16,888 nt of DNA from Desulfovibrio sp. UBA4079 (GCA_002382645.1 DFYP01000141.1:30320-47207); one strand, 5' to 3'; positions 1 through 9,783 are shown, counted from the first letter of the stretch. Made by a program: numbers and translations. Notes: a model not told the origin generated them from the letters alone.

Positions 1-1
1 C

Positions 2-283
2 CGCCAGTCCCAGCCCTCCCGGGCCGCCTCCCGGCCGCCGCAGCAGGCCGCCTCCGGGGGCTACTACATCCAGGTGGGCACCTTCGCTGTGGAGGAGAAC
101 GCCCTCAAGCTGCGCGACCGGCTGGTGCAGTCCGGATTCCCGGGCAGCCGCATCCGCACCATGATCCAGGGCGGCCGCGAGGTGCATGTGGTTCAGGCGG
201 GGGTCTTCCGCGACATGGACCAGGCCCGCACGGCCCTGATCCAGCTCCGCAGCGAGTTCCCGGGCAGCTTCATCGACTCCTAG
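2..283 (+). CDS. SPOR-domain protein, C-terminal fragment (5' end outside window)
   Basis: The frame is open from the left edge to a TAG at 281-283, so only the last 93 residues are seen. A Gln/Pro/Ala/Ser/Arg-rich linker of about 20 residues precedes a SPOR domain that begins at YYIQVGTF and contains the usual second half HVVQAGVFRDMDQA. SPOR domains bind septal peptidoglycan stripped of stem peptides. They usually sit at the C-terminus of a single-pass inner-membrane protein with a low-complexity periplasmic linker, which fits what is visible here. The GTG at 74 lies inside the domain and is not a credible start. The stop is 3 nt from the convergent stop of the EAL-HDOD gene, with no terminator between them. 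Which SPOR protein this is (FtsN-like, DedD-like or other) cannot be told from the fragment. Confidence 0.85.
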   Translation, partial: RQSQPSRAASRPPQQAASGGYYIQVGTFAVEENALKLRDRLVQSGFPGSRIRTMIQGGREVHVVQAGVFRDMDQARTALIQLRSEFPGSFIDS

Positions 284-286
284 AAC

Positions 287-1552
287 TCAGGCCGCGTCCA
301 TGGCCTGGCGGGTCCAGGTGGCGGCCTCGGCCTGATGCCGGGCCGCGTCCACCGGGTCCAGCCCCAGGCAACCCAGGATCTCCTGGGCCTGCTCCCATTC
401 CCCGACCTCCAGCCGCGCCACCAGATCGAGCCAGAGCCGGGCCTTGTTGGGTTCCCCGCGCAGGGCCCCGGCGATCTCCTCGTCCAGGGACATGCCCGAG
501 AGGACCCGGTCCATGTTCGTGCCGAGCAGGATGTCCAGGCGCGAGAGCAGGCCGAGCATGAACATGGAGTCCGGGGAGCGCGGGGCGCTCTTGGCCCGGG
601 TGGAGAGGTTCTCCAGGAACTTGGCCCGCTGCACCGAGCTGGTGCAGATCTCCTTGGCCTGGGGCGTGGGCGAGAGGTCCGAGAGGATCACGGCCATGAG
701 CCAGTGGCGCAGGGGCCGCTGGCCCAGGGTGGACACGGCCTGGGGAATGGAGCCGATCTTGAAGGGCCGGGAGAAGAAGGCCGAGTTGATGAACTGGAGC
801 AGGCGGTAGCTCACGGCCGCGTCGCCGGAGATGATCCGGGCCAGGGTCATCAGGTCGAAGTCCTCGCGGGCCAGCTCGGAGAGGAGCTTGATCCGGGAGG
901 CCGCGGCCCCGGAGATCTTGCGGCCGGAGAGAGTCTCGGGCCTGCTGAAGTGATAGCCCTGGAACAGGGAGTAGCCCAGGCCCTTGACCAGGGCGTGGGT
1001 GGCCGCGTCCTCGACCTTCTCGGCCAGGAGCTGGCGCGTGCCGTTCTGGAGTTTCTTGGTCAGGGCCTCGATTTCCTTGTGGCTCCGGCCCTGGAGGTCC
1101 ACCTTGACGATGTCGGCCAGGTCCAGGAAGGGGTCCAGCTGGGCGTGCCCGAAGTAGTCGTCCAGGGCCAGGACGTAGCCTGCGGCCTTGAGCTTGGCGC
1201 AGGCCGAGAGGATCGCCGGGCTGGGCGTGGCGGTCTCCAGGATCTCCACCACGCACTGCTCCCGGGGCAGGGCGAAGGCCGTGCCGTCCAGGAGGAGTTC
1301 GTCCGGGAAGTTGATGAACAGCATGCAGCCCGGCGGCAGTCCGGCCCGGGCCAGGATGAAGCCGTCGGCCACCATCTTGGAGGTGGCCACGCTGGATTCG
1401 GCGAAGTTGGCCGTGCTGGCCTCGGCGCTGTGACGGAAGAGCAGCTCATAACCCCAGACCTTTTCTGCGCGGTCGAAGATGGGCTGCCGGGCCACGAACA
1501 CGGGCTCGATATGGGCGGGCGCGGCGGTGGCTTCTGGGGCGTTTCCGGTCAC
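287..1552 (-). CDS. EAL-HDOD domain signalling protein (YuxH/CdgJ type)
   Basis: The 421-residue product has an EAL-like domain at about 17-210 and an HDOD domain at about 212-420. The architecture is that of the YuxH/CdgJ family, linked to cyclic-di-GMP and motility control. The EAL signature reads YELLFR (E36). Residues that usually bind metal or substrate are mostly present: N81 (INFPDE), E103 (VEILET), D131-D132 (DDYFG), K150 (KVD), E178 and E181 (AEKVE) and Q198 (FQGY). The loop after DD is altered. Phosphodiesterase activity is therefore possible but unproven. I chose the GTG at 1552 because GGAG lies 5 nt upstream. The longer TTG start at 1594 has no ribosome site and lies inside the likely promoter. 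No transmembrane segment is seen, so a cytoplasmic location is inferred. Confidence 0.85.
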   Translation of the reverse strand: MTGNAPEATAAPAHIEPVFVARQPIFDRAEKVWGYELLFRHSAEASTANFAESSVATSKMVADGFILARAGLPPGCMLFINFPDELLLDGTAFALPREQCVVEILETATPSPAILSACAKLKAAGYVLALDDYFGHAQLDPFLDLADIVKVDLQGRSHKEIEALTKKLQNGTRQLLAEKVEDAATHALVKGLGYSLFQGYHFSRPETLSGRKISGAAASRIKLLSELAREDFDLMTLARIISGDAAVSYRLLQFINSAFFSRPFKIGSIPQAVSTLGQRPLRHWLMAVILSDLSPTPQAKEICTSSVQRAKFLENLSTRAKSAPRSPDSMFMLGLLSRLDILLGTNMDRVLSGMSLDEEIAGALRGEPNKARLWLDLVARLEVGEWEQAQEILGCLGLDPVDAARHQAEAATWTRQAMDAA

Positions 1553-1584
1553 AGGGGCTCCAGTGGATCGATACACTTGAGCCC

Positions 1585-1612
1585 ATGGTATCAAGAAATA
1601 TCAAGAATTCAA
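1585..1612 (-). promoter_or_regulatory. Candidate sigma-70 promoter of the EAL-HDOD gene
   Basis: On the minus strand TTGAAT (1612-1607) is followed after 16 nt by TACCAT (1590-1585). Transcription would start near 1578 and give a leader of about 25 nt to the GTG at 1552. This supports the shorter start. Assigned by eye from consensus matching only. Confidence 0.45.
1589..1607. repeat. 9-bp direct repeat, 10-bp period
   Basis: TATCAAGAA occurs at 1589-1597 and again at 1599-1607, one helical turn apart, in the spacer of the candidate promoter of the EAL-HDOD gene. It could be a tandem operator or a chance AT-rich repeat. Confidence 0.6.
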
Positions 1613-1627
1613 CGCTAAATCTCTGAA

Positions 1628-1650
1628 AGGCAGGAAAGGGCGGAAGCCCT
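1628..1650 (-). terminator. Weak candidate terminator of the small exported protein gene
   Basis: On the minus strand AGGGC (1650-1646), loop TTCC and GCCCT (1641-1637) are followed by TTCCTGCCTTTC. The stem is only 5 bp and the T-tract is broken, so the call is weak. Confidence 0.35.
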
Positions 1651-1680
1651 CGGCTGGCGGGCATCCGGCGTGGTCGGAGG

Positions 1681-2079
1681 CTAGTGCTGTTCCAACCAGT
1701 GGCTCAGCCGGGACTTGGGTTTTTCCACCAGGGTCTTGCAGATTTCCTTGTAGCGATCCTTGAGCGGGGCCAGGGCGTTGCAGTCCTGGTGGACTTCCCG
1801 GACCATGGCGGCCTCGGCGTCGTCCACGGCCTGGGTCTCGGGCCTGCCGTTCAGTTCTTCGGCCTGCTGGGTGAGCTTCTGGCGGATGGCCCGGTAACGG
1901 GCGGCCAGGTCCTTGTCCAGGGGCCGGGTGGCCTCCAGGCAATTGGCGATGATGTCGTAGTAGGCGGCGCAGGCCACGCATTCCTCGGCCACCCGGGCCT
2001 TGGCCGTGGGCTCGTCAAAGGCCTGGGCCGCGCCGGCCAGGCAGAAAACCAGCGCGCAGCAAAGGGTCAGGCGGACCAT
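1681..2079 (-). CDS. Small exported Cys-containing protein, function unknown
   Basis: I do not recognise this 132-residue protein. The ATG at 2079 follows a purine-rich GGGGGGAG ribosome site and opens a clear Sec signal peptide, with likely cleavage after AQA at residue 20. The mature part is charged and helix-rich with five cysteines (C34, C37, C47, C100, C114). C34 and C37 form a CxxC (ECVAC), but no His follows, so it is not a haem site. Disulfides, metal binding or a structural role are all possible. It is divergent from the octahaem cytochrome across a 253-bp region, so the two exported products may share regulation. The longer reading frame upstream of 2079 has no start with a ribosome site. 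Confidence 0.75.
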   Translation of the reverse strand: MVRLTLCCALVFCLAGAAQAFDEPTAKARVAEECVACAAYYDIIANCLEATRPLDKDLAARYRAIRQKLTQQAEELNGRPETQAVDDAEAAMVREVHQDCNALAPLKDRYKEICKTLVEKPKSRLSHWLEQH

Positions 2080-2185
2080 GAACTCCCCCCGGAGTCGGTG
2101 TTGGAGCCCCCGCGGCCGCGAACCGCGGCAGAGGCGCACACGCTTGTAGCGCGCCTCGTGCCGGGTTGCAATGCGCCGGGGAGGC

Positions 2186-2214
2186 GGTTCCCGGTCTTTG
2201 CTTTGAATTATAAT
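2186..2214. promoter_or_regulatory. Divergent promoter region with symmetric TATAAT
   Basis: The palindrome ATTATAAT at 2207-2214 gives a perfect -10 hexamer on both strands (plus 2209-2214, minus 2212-2207), inside otherwise GC-rich sequence. The matching -35 boxes are poor (around 2186-2191 on plus and 2230-2235 on minus), which suggests activator dependence. It lies 118 nt from the cytochrome start and about 128 nt from the small exported protein start. I see no other gene between 2080 and 2332. Confidence 0.5.
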
Positions 2215-2332
2215 CCGTCGGGAGTCTTTTCTCTGCTATGGGGAGAATAGGGTGCACCCTCACGGCCTTCGTGGCCGGAGTCGGGGCGCGACCGGTTCGA
2301 ACGACGCATCTCCAAGAGAGGAGGCCATGGAC

Positions 2333-4024
2333 ATGAAAAAGACCGGGAGACTGGCGCTGGCCCTGGGCGCGCTCCTGCTGGTCGGGCTGTTTGCCCCCGC
2401 CTGGAGCCGGGCCGCGGGCCTGTCGGCCGAGGACGCCAAGCTGCTCAAGGCCGGCAAAAAGCTCTTCACCGCGCACTGCGGGGCCTGCCACGAGACGGGC
2501 GGGAACAACGACATCCGCAAGCGCACGGAGAAGATCGCCACCGTGGGCCTGGAGGCCTACATCACCGGCCAGGGCCGGATCTTCGAGCACATGCCCCTGT
2601 TCGAGGGCACGGCCAAGGACCGCCGGGCCATTGCCCTGTATGTGACCGTGGACCTCAACCACCGGGCGCCGGACGACCACTGGGCCGTGGAGGTCAAACC
2701 CCTGCCCCTGACCATCCCGGCCTTTGATCCCAAGACCGGCCAGTACGTGCTGCTCACCTGGAACACGCTCGGCATGAAGTGCATCACGGACTGCGACAGC
2801 TCCTTCTCCTTCCTGCCCCCGGGCAACGCCATGGGCGCGGTGCTCATCAAGCGCGGGCCCAAGCCCCAGCTGGTCAGCACGGGCGTGGAGATGGCCTACT
2901 CGGCCCCGGAGGACGCCCGGAATCCCTCGGCCCACGTGGAGTTCTGGAAGTACGCCCCGTCCATCCTGGGCAAGGAGCTGCCCCTGAACGTCACGGCCGC
3001 GGGCAAGGGACCCGAGGGGGTCATGGCCTACAACGAGAAGAGCAGGATATTCGAGGTCGCGGGCCTGCCGGTGACGCCCTACACGGACGGCGGCGGGATC
3101 AATCCCTATCCGCTGTTCACGGTCACGGCCAGGGACAGCGCCACGGGCAAGGTCCTGGCCCAGACCCAGGCCGTGGTCCCGGTGGGCGCGGAGATGGGCT
3201 GCCGCAACTGCCACGGCGGGCCCTGGCGCAAGAACAACTCCTCGGGCATCTCCGAGGAGACGGCCCGGGGCATCCTGGCGGCCCACGACAAGCGCAGCGG
3301 CACCACGCTCCTGCCCCAGGCCCAGGCGGGCAAGCCCGTGCTCTGCCAGAGCTGCCACCCCGACCCCCTGCTCAACGCCAAGGGCGACCCGGCCCGGCTC
3401 AATCTGCCCGCGGCCATGCACGGCTTCCACGCCAACTACCTGAGCGGCCGGGGCGAGGAGGTCTGCTCGCGCTGCCATCCGGACAACCCCAGGGGCGTGA
3501 CCCGCTGCCTGCGCGACAACCACGCCTCCAAGGGCATCGGCTGCTCCAAGTGCCACGGCATGCTGGAGGACCACACCATCGGCCTGCTCAAGGGTGAACT
3601 GGCCCAGGGCAAGCAGCGCGCCGGGATGTTCATGCGCCACCTCAAGACCCGGCTGGTGGCCTCGGCCGAGGTCATCAAGGGCCGCACCCCCTGGGGCCAG
3701 GAGCCCGATTGCCTGACCTGCCACAACGGCAAGGCCAGGCCCAACGCGGCCAAGGTCACGGCCTTCAATCTCTGGGTCGAGGGCGGCGGCCAGCTCTACC
3801 GCAACCGCAAGGACGACACCGGCAACGTGCCGTGCATCGCCTGCCACGGCAGCCCGCACGCCACCTATCCGGCCACCAACGCCTACGGCAAGGACCGGGA
3901 CAACGTGCAGCCGCTCCAGTACATGGGCTTTGCCGGGCCCATCGGGGCCAAGAAGCACTGCGAGGTCTGCCACACCCAGGCCATGGGCGTGGAGCCGCAC
4001 CACAAGGCCATGTTCGGCCGCTAG
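2333..4024 (+). CDS. Exported octahaem cytochrome c
   Basis: The 563-residue protein has a Sec signal peptide (MKKTGRLALAL and following, cleaved near residue 28) and eight CXXCH motifs at 49-53, 290-294, 338-342, 378-382, 404-408, 460-464, 501-505 and 543-547. Residues 30-105 look like a class I monohaem cytochrome domain, with CGACH and a possible Met ligand in EHMPLF (M87). A haem-free, probably beta-rich stretch follows at about 110-285, with a CITDC pair at 150-154. The C-terminal half carries the other seven haems. The likely role is periplasmic or surface electron transfer; no enzyme activity can be assigned. The ATG at 2333 lies 8 nt after AGGAGG (2319-2324); the in-frame ATG at 2327 is only 2 nt from it. 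It appears to be transcribed alone. Confidence 0.9.
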   Translation: MKKTGRLALALGALLLVGLFAPAWSRAAGLSAEDAKLLKAGKKLFTAHCGACHETGGNNDIRKRTEKIATVGLEAYITGQGRIFEHMPLFEGTAKDRRAIALYVTVDLNHRAPDDHWAVEVKPLPLTIPAFDPKTGQYVLLTWNTLGMKCITDCDSSFSFLPPGNAMGAVLIKRGPKPQLVSTGVEMAYSAPEDARNPSAHVEFWKYAPSILGKELPLNVTAAGKGPEGVMAYNEKSRIFEVAGLPVTPYTDGGGINPYPLFTVTARDSATGKVLAQTQAVVPVGAEMGCRNCHGGPWRKNNSSGISEETARGILAAHDKRSGTTLLPQAQAGKPVLCQSCHPDPLLNAKGDPARLNLPAAMHGFHANYLSGRGEEVCSRCHPDNPRGVTRCLRDNHASKGIGCSKCHGMLEDHTIGLLKGELAQGKQRAGMFMRHLKTRLVASAEVIKGRTPWGQEPDCLTCHNGKARPNAAKVTAFNLWVEGGGQLYRNRKDDTGNVPCIACHGSPHATYPATNAYGKDRDNVQPLQYMGFAGPIGAKKHCEVCHTQAMGVEPHHKAMFGR

Positions 4025-4049
4025 ACCGGTCTGGAGAAGGAGAAACGAG

Positions 4050-4079
4050 AAGGGCTCCGGCGTGTGCCGGAGCCCTTTT
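4050..4079. terminator. Rho-independent terminator between convergent genes
   Basis: GGGCTCCGGC (4052-4061), loop GTGT and GCCGGAGCCC (4066-4075) form a perfect 10-bp GC-rich stem followed by TTTT. On the opposite strand the stem is followed by TTCTCGTTTCTCC, so it may also stop the minus-strand transcript that ends at 4098. Confidence 0.85.
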
Positions 4080-4097
4080 CGCGCGCTGCCGGGCCGG

Positions 4098-5414
4098 TCA
4101 GGGCTGGGGCTTGGCCCGCTCGTCCAGCCAGTTGAGGATGTATTCGCAAGAAACGAGGTTGGTCCCGACCTGGCAGTGGTATTGGGCGCCCTGGCTGGCG
4201 TCGAACTCCAGGTAGGTCTTCTTGGACTTGAGCGCGGCGAAGAACTGCTTGGCCTGGAAGTTCGAATCGTTGACCTTGTCGGCGCTGGAGTTGACCACGA
4301 GCATCTCGGCCTCGATCCGCTCCACGGTGTCGGCCATGGTGTAGGGCTTGAGCTTGCGGAACAGCTCGCTGGGCGTGGCGGCCTGGAAGATCCACAGCCG
4401 CTGGTTCATGGCGTGGCGGCAGGCCAGGCTCTTGGCCATTTCCCGGGTCACCAGGGCGTCCACCTTGGCGGCCTGGGCCGGGTCGCCGGCGATCTTCTGC
4501 ACGGCCTCGGGAAGCTGGCGCAGGGTCCCGTCGTAGACGCTCCAGACCCCGCCGTTGGCGATGCCCCACTTGATGCGCTTCTCAAAGGCCAGGGCCCGGG
4601 GCACGGACATGGAGTAGCCGCTGATGGCCATGCGCGCGGGGTCCACCCCGGGCAGGGTCACGGCGAAGTCCACCACCGGGGTGACGACCTTTTCCCAGTC
4701 GGGCCGGAAGGGCAGGCCCTGCCTGAGGAGCACCTCGCCCTGGCCGGGTCCTTCGAAGATCAGGCAGGCGTAACCGCGTTTCACGGCCTGGACCGCCAGG
4801 ATGAAGTAGAGGTCCTCGGCCGTGCCGTCCAGGCCGGTCTGGATCAGGAACAGCGGCCGCTTCACGCCGCTGGTGTCCGGGACGACCAGGTACCCGGGCA
4901 GGGTGGTCTGTTCGTAGGGGATGCGCACGGGCCGGATGCGGCCCTTGGACAGGGCCGCGGCCTTGAGAAAGGTGTCGCGGCCGTTCTGCCAGGCCGGGAG
5001 CGCGCGCGGATCGCTGCCATAGAGATAGACCCCGGCGGCGCGGAAGGCGGCCGTGGCCCGGAAGTAGACGTCCATGGCGCTCTGGTCGTGCCCGGCGGCG
5101 GCAAAGGAGTCGGCCACGGAGCGCAGCTGCAGGCCCATGTCGTTCCAGGCCCGGTACCAGCTCTCCGTGTCGCTGTCCTTGATCCGGCTGGCCACTGTGA
5201 GCACCTCGCCCAGGTCGGCTCCGCCGGAGGCGATCATCGACGTGCGCCACAGGGTCTGGAACACGAAGGCCGGATCGTGGAACAGGAACTTGTCCACGGC
5301 CCGTTCGCTCATGTCGCGGCCGGGCCCGGCCGCCGGGCACGGCGCGGCCCAGGCCAGCATCAGGAGCAGAACCAGCGGAAGGACGGCACGCGGGCGGATG
5401 CGGACGCGCGTCAT
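4098..5414 (-). CDS. Secreted alpha/beta hydrolase (FrsA / dihydropseudooxynicotine hydrolase-like)
   Basis: The 438-residue product has a Sec signal peptide (hydrophobic 11-25, likely cleavage after CPAA at 29), a helical region to about 160 and an alpha/beta hydrolase core at about 165-435. The nucleophile is probably S268 in GYSMS. FEGPGQGE (220-227) is the strand-turn segment typical of this family. D379 (NSSADK) and H413 (QYHCQ) complete a plausible Ser-Asp-His triad. Family members cleave C-C or ester bonds in small molecules; the substrate cannot be told. The ATG at 5414 has AAGGAG upstream. The gene starts 32 nt after the M6-type peptidase stop on the same strand, so the two exported proteins are probably co-transcribed. 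Confidence 0.85.
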   Translation of the reverse strand: MTRVRIRPRAVLPLVLLLMLAWAAPCPAAGPGRDMSERAVDKFLFHDPAFVFQTLWRTSMIASGGADLGEVLTVASRIKDSDTESWYRAWNDMGLQLRSVADSFAAAGHDQSAMDVYFRATAAFRAAGVYLYGSDPRALPAWQNGRDTFLKAAALSKGRIRPVRIPYEQTTLPGYLVVPDTSGVKRPLFLIQTGLDGTAEDLYFILAVQAVKRGYACLIFEGPGQGEVLLRQGLPFRPDWEKVVTPVVDFAVTLPGVDPARMAISGYSMSVPRALAFEKRIKWGIANGGVWSVYDGTLRQLPEAVQKIAGDPAQAAKVDALVTREMAKSLACRHAMNQRLWIFQAATPSELFRKLKPYTMADTVERIEAEMLVVNSSADKVNDSNFQAKQFFAALKSKKTYLEFDASQGAQYHCQVGTNLVSCEYILNWLDERAKPQP

Positions 5415-5446
5415 GGGAGTCTCCTTGTCGTGTGCAGTGCGCCGCC

Positions 5447-6643
5447 TCAGGGGGGCCCGAGGCGCAGGCGGAAGGAACCGCCCGCCTTTTCCAGAATCTC
5501 CACCTTCACGTTGTTTTTGGCGTCCACAAAGGTGTTGCGGCTGCCCGCGTCGAACGCGGCGCGCTCCAGGCGCGGGGCCGAGGGGTCCGCGTCCACGAGC
5601 TTCACCGGAGCCTGCCCGTGGCGGCATTCGCCCACCCTGTCGTCGGCGTACAGGATGAGCACGCCGCTGCCCGGCAGGTACATGTCGAAGCCCAGGGGCT
5701 GGCGGTTCTCGATGAGGTAGTACGTGCTCTCGGTGAGGGGGATGCGGATGGCCGCCACCTCGGAGGCGGCGTCCTCCAGGGGGCCCAGGAGCACCTCGGC
5801 CTGCTGGCCCGGCGCAAGGGTGCGGACCTTGGTTTCCGGGAGCCAGCCCAGGCGCAGGCGGGTCCAGGACGAGATGCCGGGGGGAGGCAGTTCCCGCTTA
5901 AAGAAGTGGCAGGACATGGGGTCCCAATAGCCCATGTTGATGATGGCGGTGGAAAAGACCTCCATGGCCGGGCCGGGCTTGGACTGGAGGTCGTGGTCGT
6001 AGAGGCAGGGAACCACGCGCTGGCCGTTTTTCACCCCGCCCAGGACATGGGCCACGTCGTGGAACAGGGTGCCGGGGTGGGCCTGGCTGGTGAAGATGGC
6101 CACCCCGCTGCGCACCACCCGGCCGCTTTTGGTCGTGAAGGGTCCCTCGGAGCTCCAGCCGAGCATGCCGGGATAGCCGCACAGCCCGACCATGCCGTAC
6201 TCCTGCATTTTGGCGCCGAGCATGAGGGCGATGAAGTCGTAGGCCGAAAGGTCCAGGGCGGGGTCCACGCGGTTCAGGGCGTCGTCGATGAGCCGGGCCA
6301 CCCGGGACTTGTCCACCTTGAGGTTCTGCGGGGGGATGCGGTAGCTCGACACCGGCTCCGGCAGGGTGATCCAGTCCGGGGTCACCTCCACGTCCAGGGA
6401 CACCGCGCCAAAGGACATCTCCTGGACGTAGGTGTTGAGGAATCCGCTGAAGCGCTGCTGCACGAAATCCCGCCGGAGGTCGTGGGACACGTCCGGGAAC
6501 TGCACGAGCACCACGAGCCCGCGCTTCACGGCGGTTGTTGGTGCGGCCGCGGCGGGCAGCGCCAGGAGCAGCGCCAGACAGAGGGCGGCAAGGAGCAGGC
6601 TCCGGGCGGCGGACCAGGGCAGGGAGGCGGTTCGGGCAGGCAT
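5447..6643 (-). CDS. M6-family (immune inhibitor A-like) metallopeptidase homologue with HDxxH site
   Basis: The 398-residue exported protein has a signal peptide to about residue 34 (hydrophobic 15-33). M6 family hallmarks appear in order: LVVLVQFPD (44-51), the metal-site region HDVAH (195-199) with LYDHD near 214-218, a Met-turn-like GYWDPMSC (238-245), WTRLRLGWL (260-268) and YYLIENR (308-314) with LPGSGVLILYADD (323-335). The family zinc motif is HExxH; here the catalytic Glu position is Asp196, which usually lowers or abolishes activity. An active enzyme cannot be assumed. The gene starts at the ATG at 6643, with GAGG 7 nt upstream and a good promoter. It is the first gene of a likely operon with the alpha/beta hydrolase. 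Confidence 0.85.
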   Translation of the reverse strand: MPARTASLPWSAARSLLLAALCLALLLALPAAAAPTTAVKRGLVVLVQFPDVSHDLRRDFVQQRFSGFLNTYVQEMSFGAVSLDVEVTPDWITLPEPVSSYRIPPQNLKVDKSRVARLIDDALNRVDPALDLSAYDFIALMLGAKMQEYGMVGLCGYPGMLGWSSEGPFTTKSGRVVRSGVAIFTSQAHPGTLFHDVAHVLGGVKNGQRVVPCLYDHDLQSKPGPAMEVFSTAIINMGYWDPMSCHFFKRELPPPGISSWTRLRLGWLPETKVRTLAPGQQAEVLLGPLEDAASEVAAIRIPLTESTYYLIENRQPLGFDMYLPGSGVLILYADDRVGECRHGQAPVKLVDADPSAPRLERAAFDAGSRNTFVDAKNNVKVEILEKAGGSFRLRLGPP

Positions 6644-6668
6644 GCGGGACCCTCGCGGTTGTGGGGCC

Positions 6669-6697
6669 AACATACCTGTTTGGCTGGGGAAACTCAA
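6669..6697 (-). promoter_or_regulatory. Candidate sigma-70 promoter of the M6-type peptidase/hydrolase operon
   Basis: On the minus strand TTGAGT (6697-6692) and TATGTT (6674-6669) are separated by exactly 17 nt. A start near 6662 gives a leader of about 19 nt to the ATG at 6643. Confidence 0.55.
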
Positions 6698-6721
6698 ACC
6701 GGGCCGGGGCCGTTGCGGGCG

Positions 6722-6759
6722 CCAAAACGAAGCCGCCTGGAACGTGCGTTCCAGGCGGC
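6722..6759 (-). terminator. Rho-independent terminator of tRNA-Leu
   Basis: A 13-bp perfect stem, GCCGCCTGGAACG (6732-6744) with its complement at 6747-6759 and a 2-nt nominal loop, is followed on the minus strand by TTCGTTTTGGC. It begins 11 nt past the CCA end of the tRNA. Confidence 0.85.
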
Positions 6760-6769
6760 CTGTTTTCGG

Positions 6770-6856
6770 TGGTGCCGAAGGGGAGACTCGAACTCCCATG
6801 GGGGAACCCCCACTAGACCCTGAACCTAGCGTGTCTACCAATTCCACCACTTCGGC
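6770..6856 (-). tRNA. tRNA-Leu (anticodon CAG)
   Basis: The 87-nt gene folds as a class II tRNA. The acceptor stem is GCCGAAG/CTTCGGC with an encoded CCA (6772-6770). The D arm contains AATTGGTAGA. The anticodon arm is CTAGG-TTCAGGG-TCTAG with CAG at 6822-6820. A long variable arm (GGGGG-TT-CCCCC) and the T arm GGGAG-TTCGAGT-CTCCC follow. The long variable arm and CAG identify leucine. It reads CTG, which is by eye the dominant Leu codon of the neighbouring genes. It has its own promoter and terminator, separate from gltA upstream. No integrase or attachment-like repeat is seen next to it. Confidence 0.97.
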
Positions 6857-6871
6857 ACTCGGGAGGAGAGA

Positions 6872-6900
6872 CGTATAGCCGGAGGCCGACCCCTTGGCAA
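6872..6900 (-). promoter_or_regulatory. Promoter of tRNA-Leu
   Basis: On the minus strand TTGCCA (6900-6895) and TATACG (6877-6872) have a 17-nt spacer. The predicted start near 6865 is about 9 nt before the mature tRNA 5' end. Confidence 0.6.
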
Positions 6901-6922
6901 GCATTTTTTTGCAGGGGGCCGC

Positions 6923-8218
<1,296 letters not shown>

Positions 8219-8310
8219 GGGGCGGTTCCTTGGAGCATTGGGATTTCAGGGGCGCAGGACGCGGGGCCGAACGGTGTCCGGCGGGCGTCCGGGCCAGTCC
8301 TCAAGGGGCC

Positions 8311-8339
8311 AACCTATGCAAAATGGGAAAGCCTGTCCA
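8311..8339 (-). promoter_or_regulatory. Weak candidate promoter of gltA
   Basis: On the minus strand TGGACA (8339-8334) and TAGGTT (8316-8311) have a 17-nt spacer. The -35 matches 5 of 6 and the -10 only 3 of 6. The leader would be about 85 nt. Confidence 0.3.
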
Positions 8340-8371
8340 GAATCTTGTATGCCTGAATATTTACGAAAATG

Positions 8372-9754
<1,383 letters not shown>

Positions 9755-9783
9755 GGCGCTTCTCCAGGTGTGTATTCATGTGA

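Noticed and set aside
1553..1594. TTG start extending the EAL-HDOD protein by 14 residues
   Set aside because: No ribosome-binding site, and it lies within the predicted -10/-35 region. The GTG at 1552 has GGAG at proper spacing.
2034..2069. Possible lipoprotein or haem site in the small exported protein
   Set aside because: No lipobox fits around the signal cleavage site, and the CxxC at 34-37 is not followed by His.
2015..4003. 662-codon open frame on the minus strand opposite the cytochrome gene
   Set aside because: It is rich in Gly, His, Ala, Leu and Arg with no recognisable motif. It runs opposite a gene with eight CXXCH motifs, the typical shadow of GC-rich coding sequence.
3930..5720. 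596-codon plus-strand frame crossing the terminator and the hydrolase gene
   Set aside because: It spans the 4050-4079 terminator and is antisense to a clear alpha/beta hydrolase; its composition is low-complexity.
6770..6856. tRNA-Leu as an integration site of a mobile element
   Set aside because: No integrase gene, no repeat of the tRNA 3' end and no change in gene character on either side.
6644..6904. Upstream extension of the M6-type peptidase frame to 6904
   Set aside because: It would read through the tRNA-Leu gene, its terminator and the predicted promoter. The ATG at 6643 starts a clean signal peptide.
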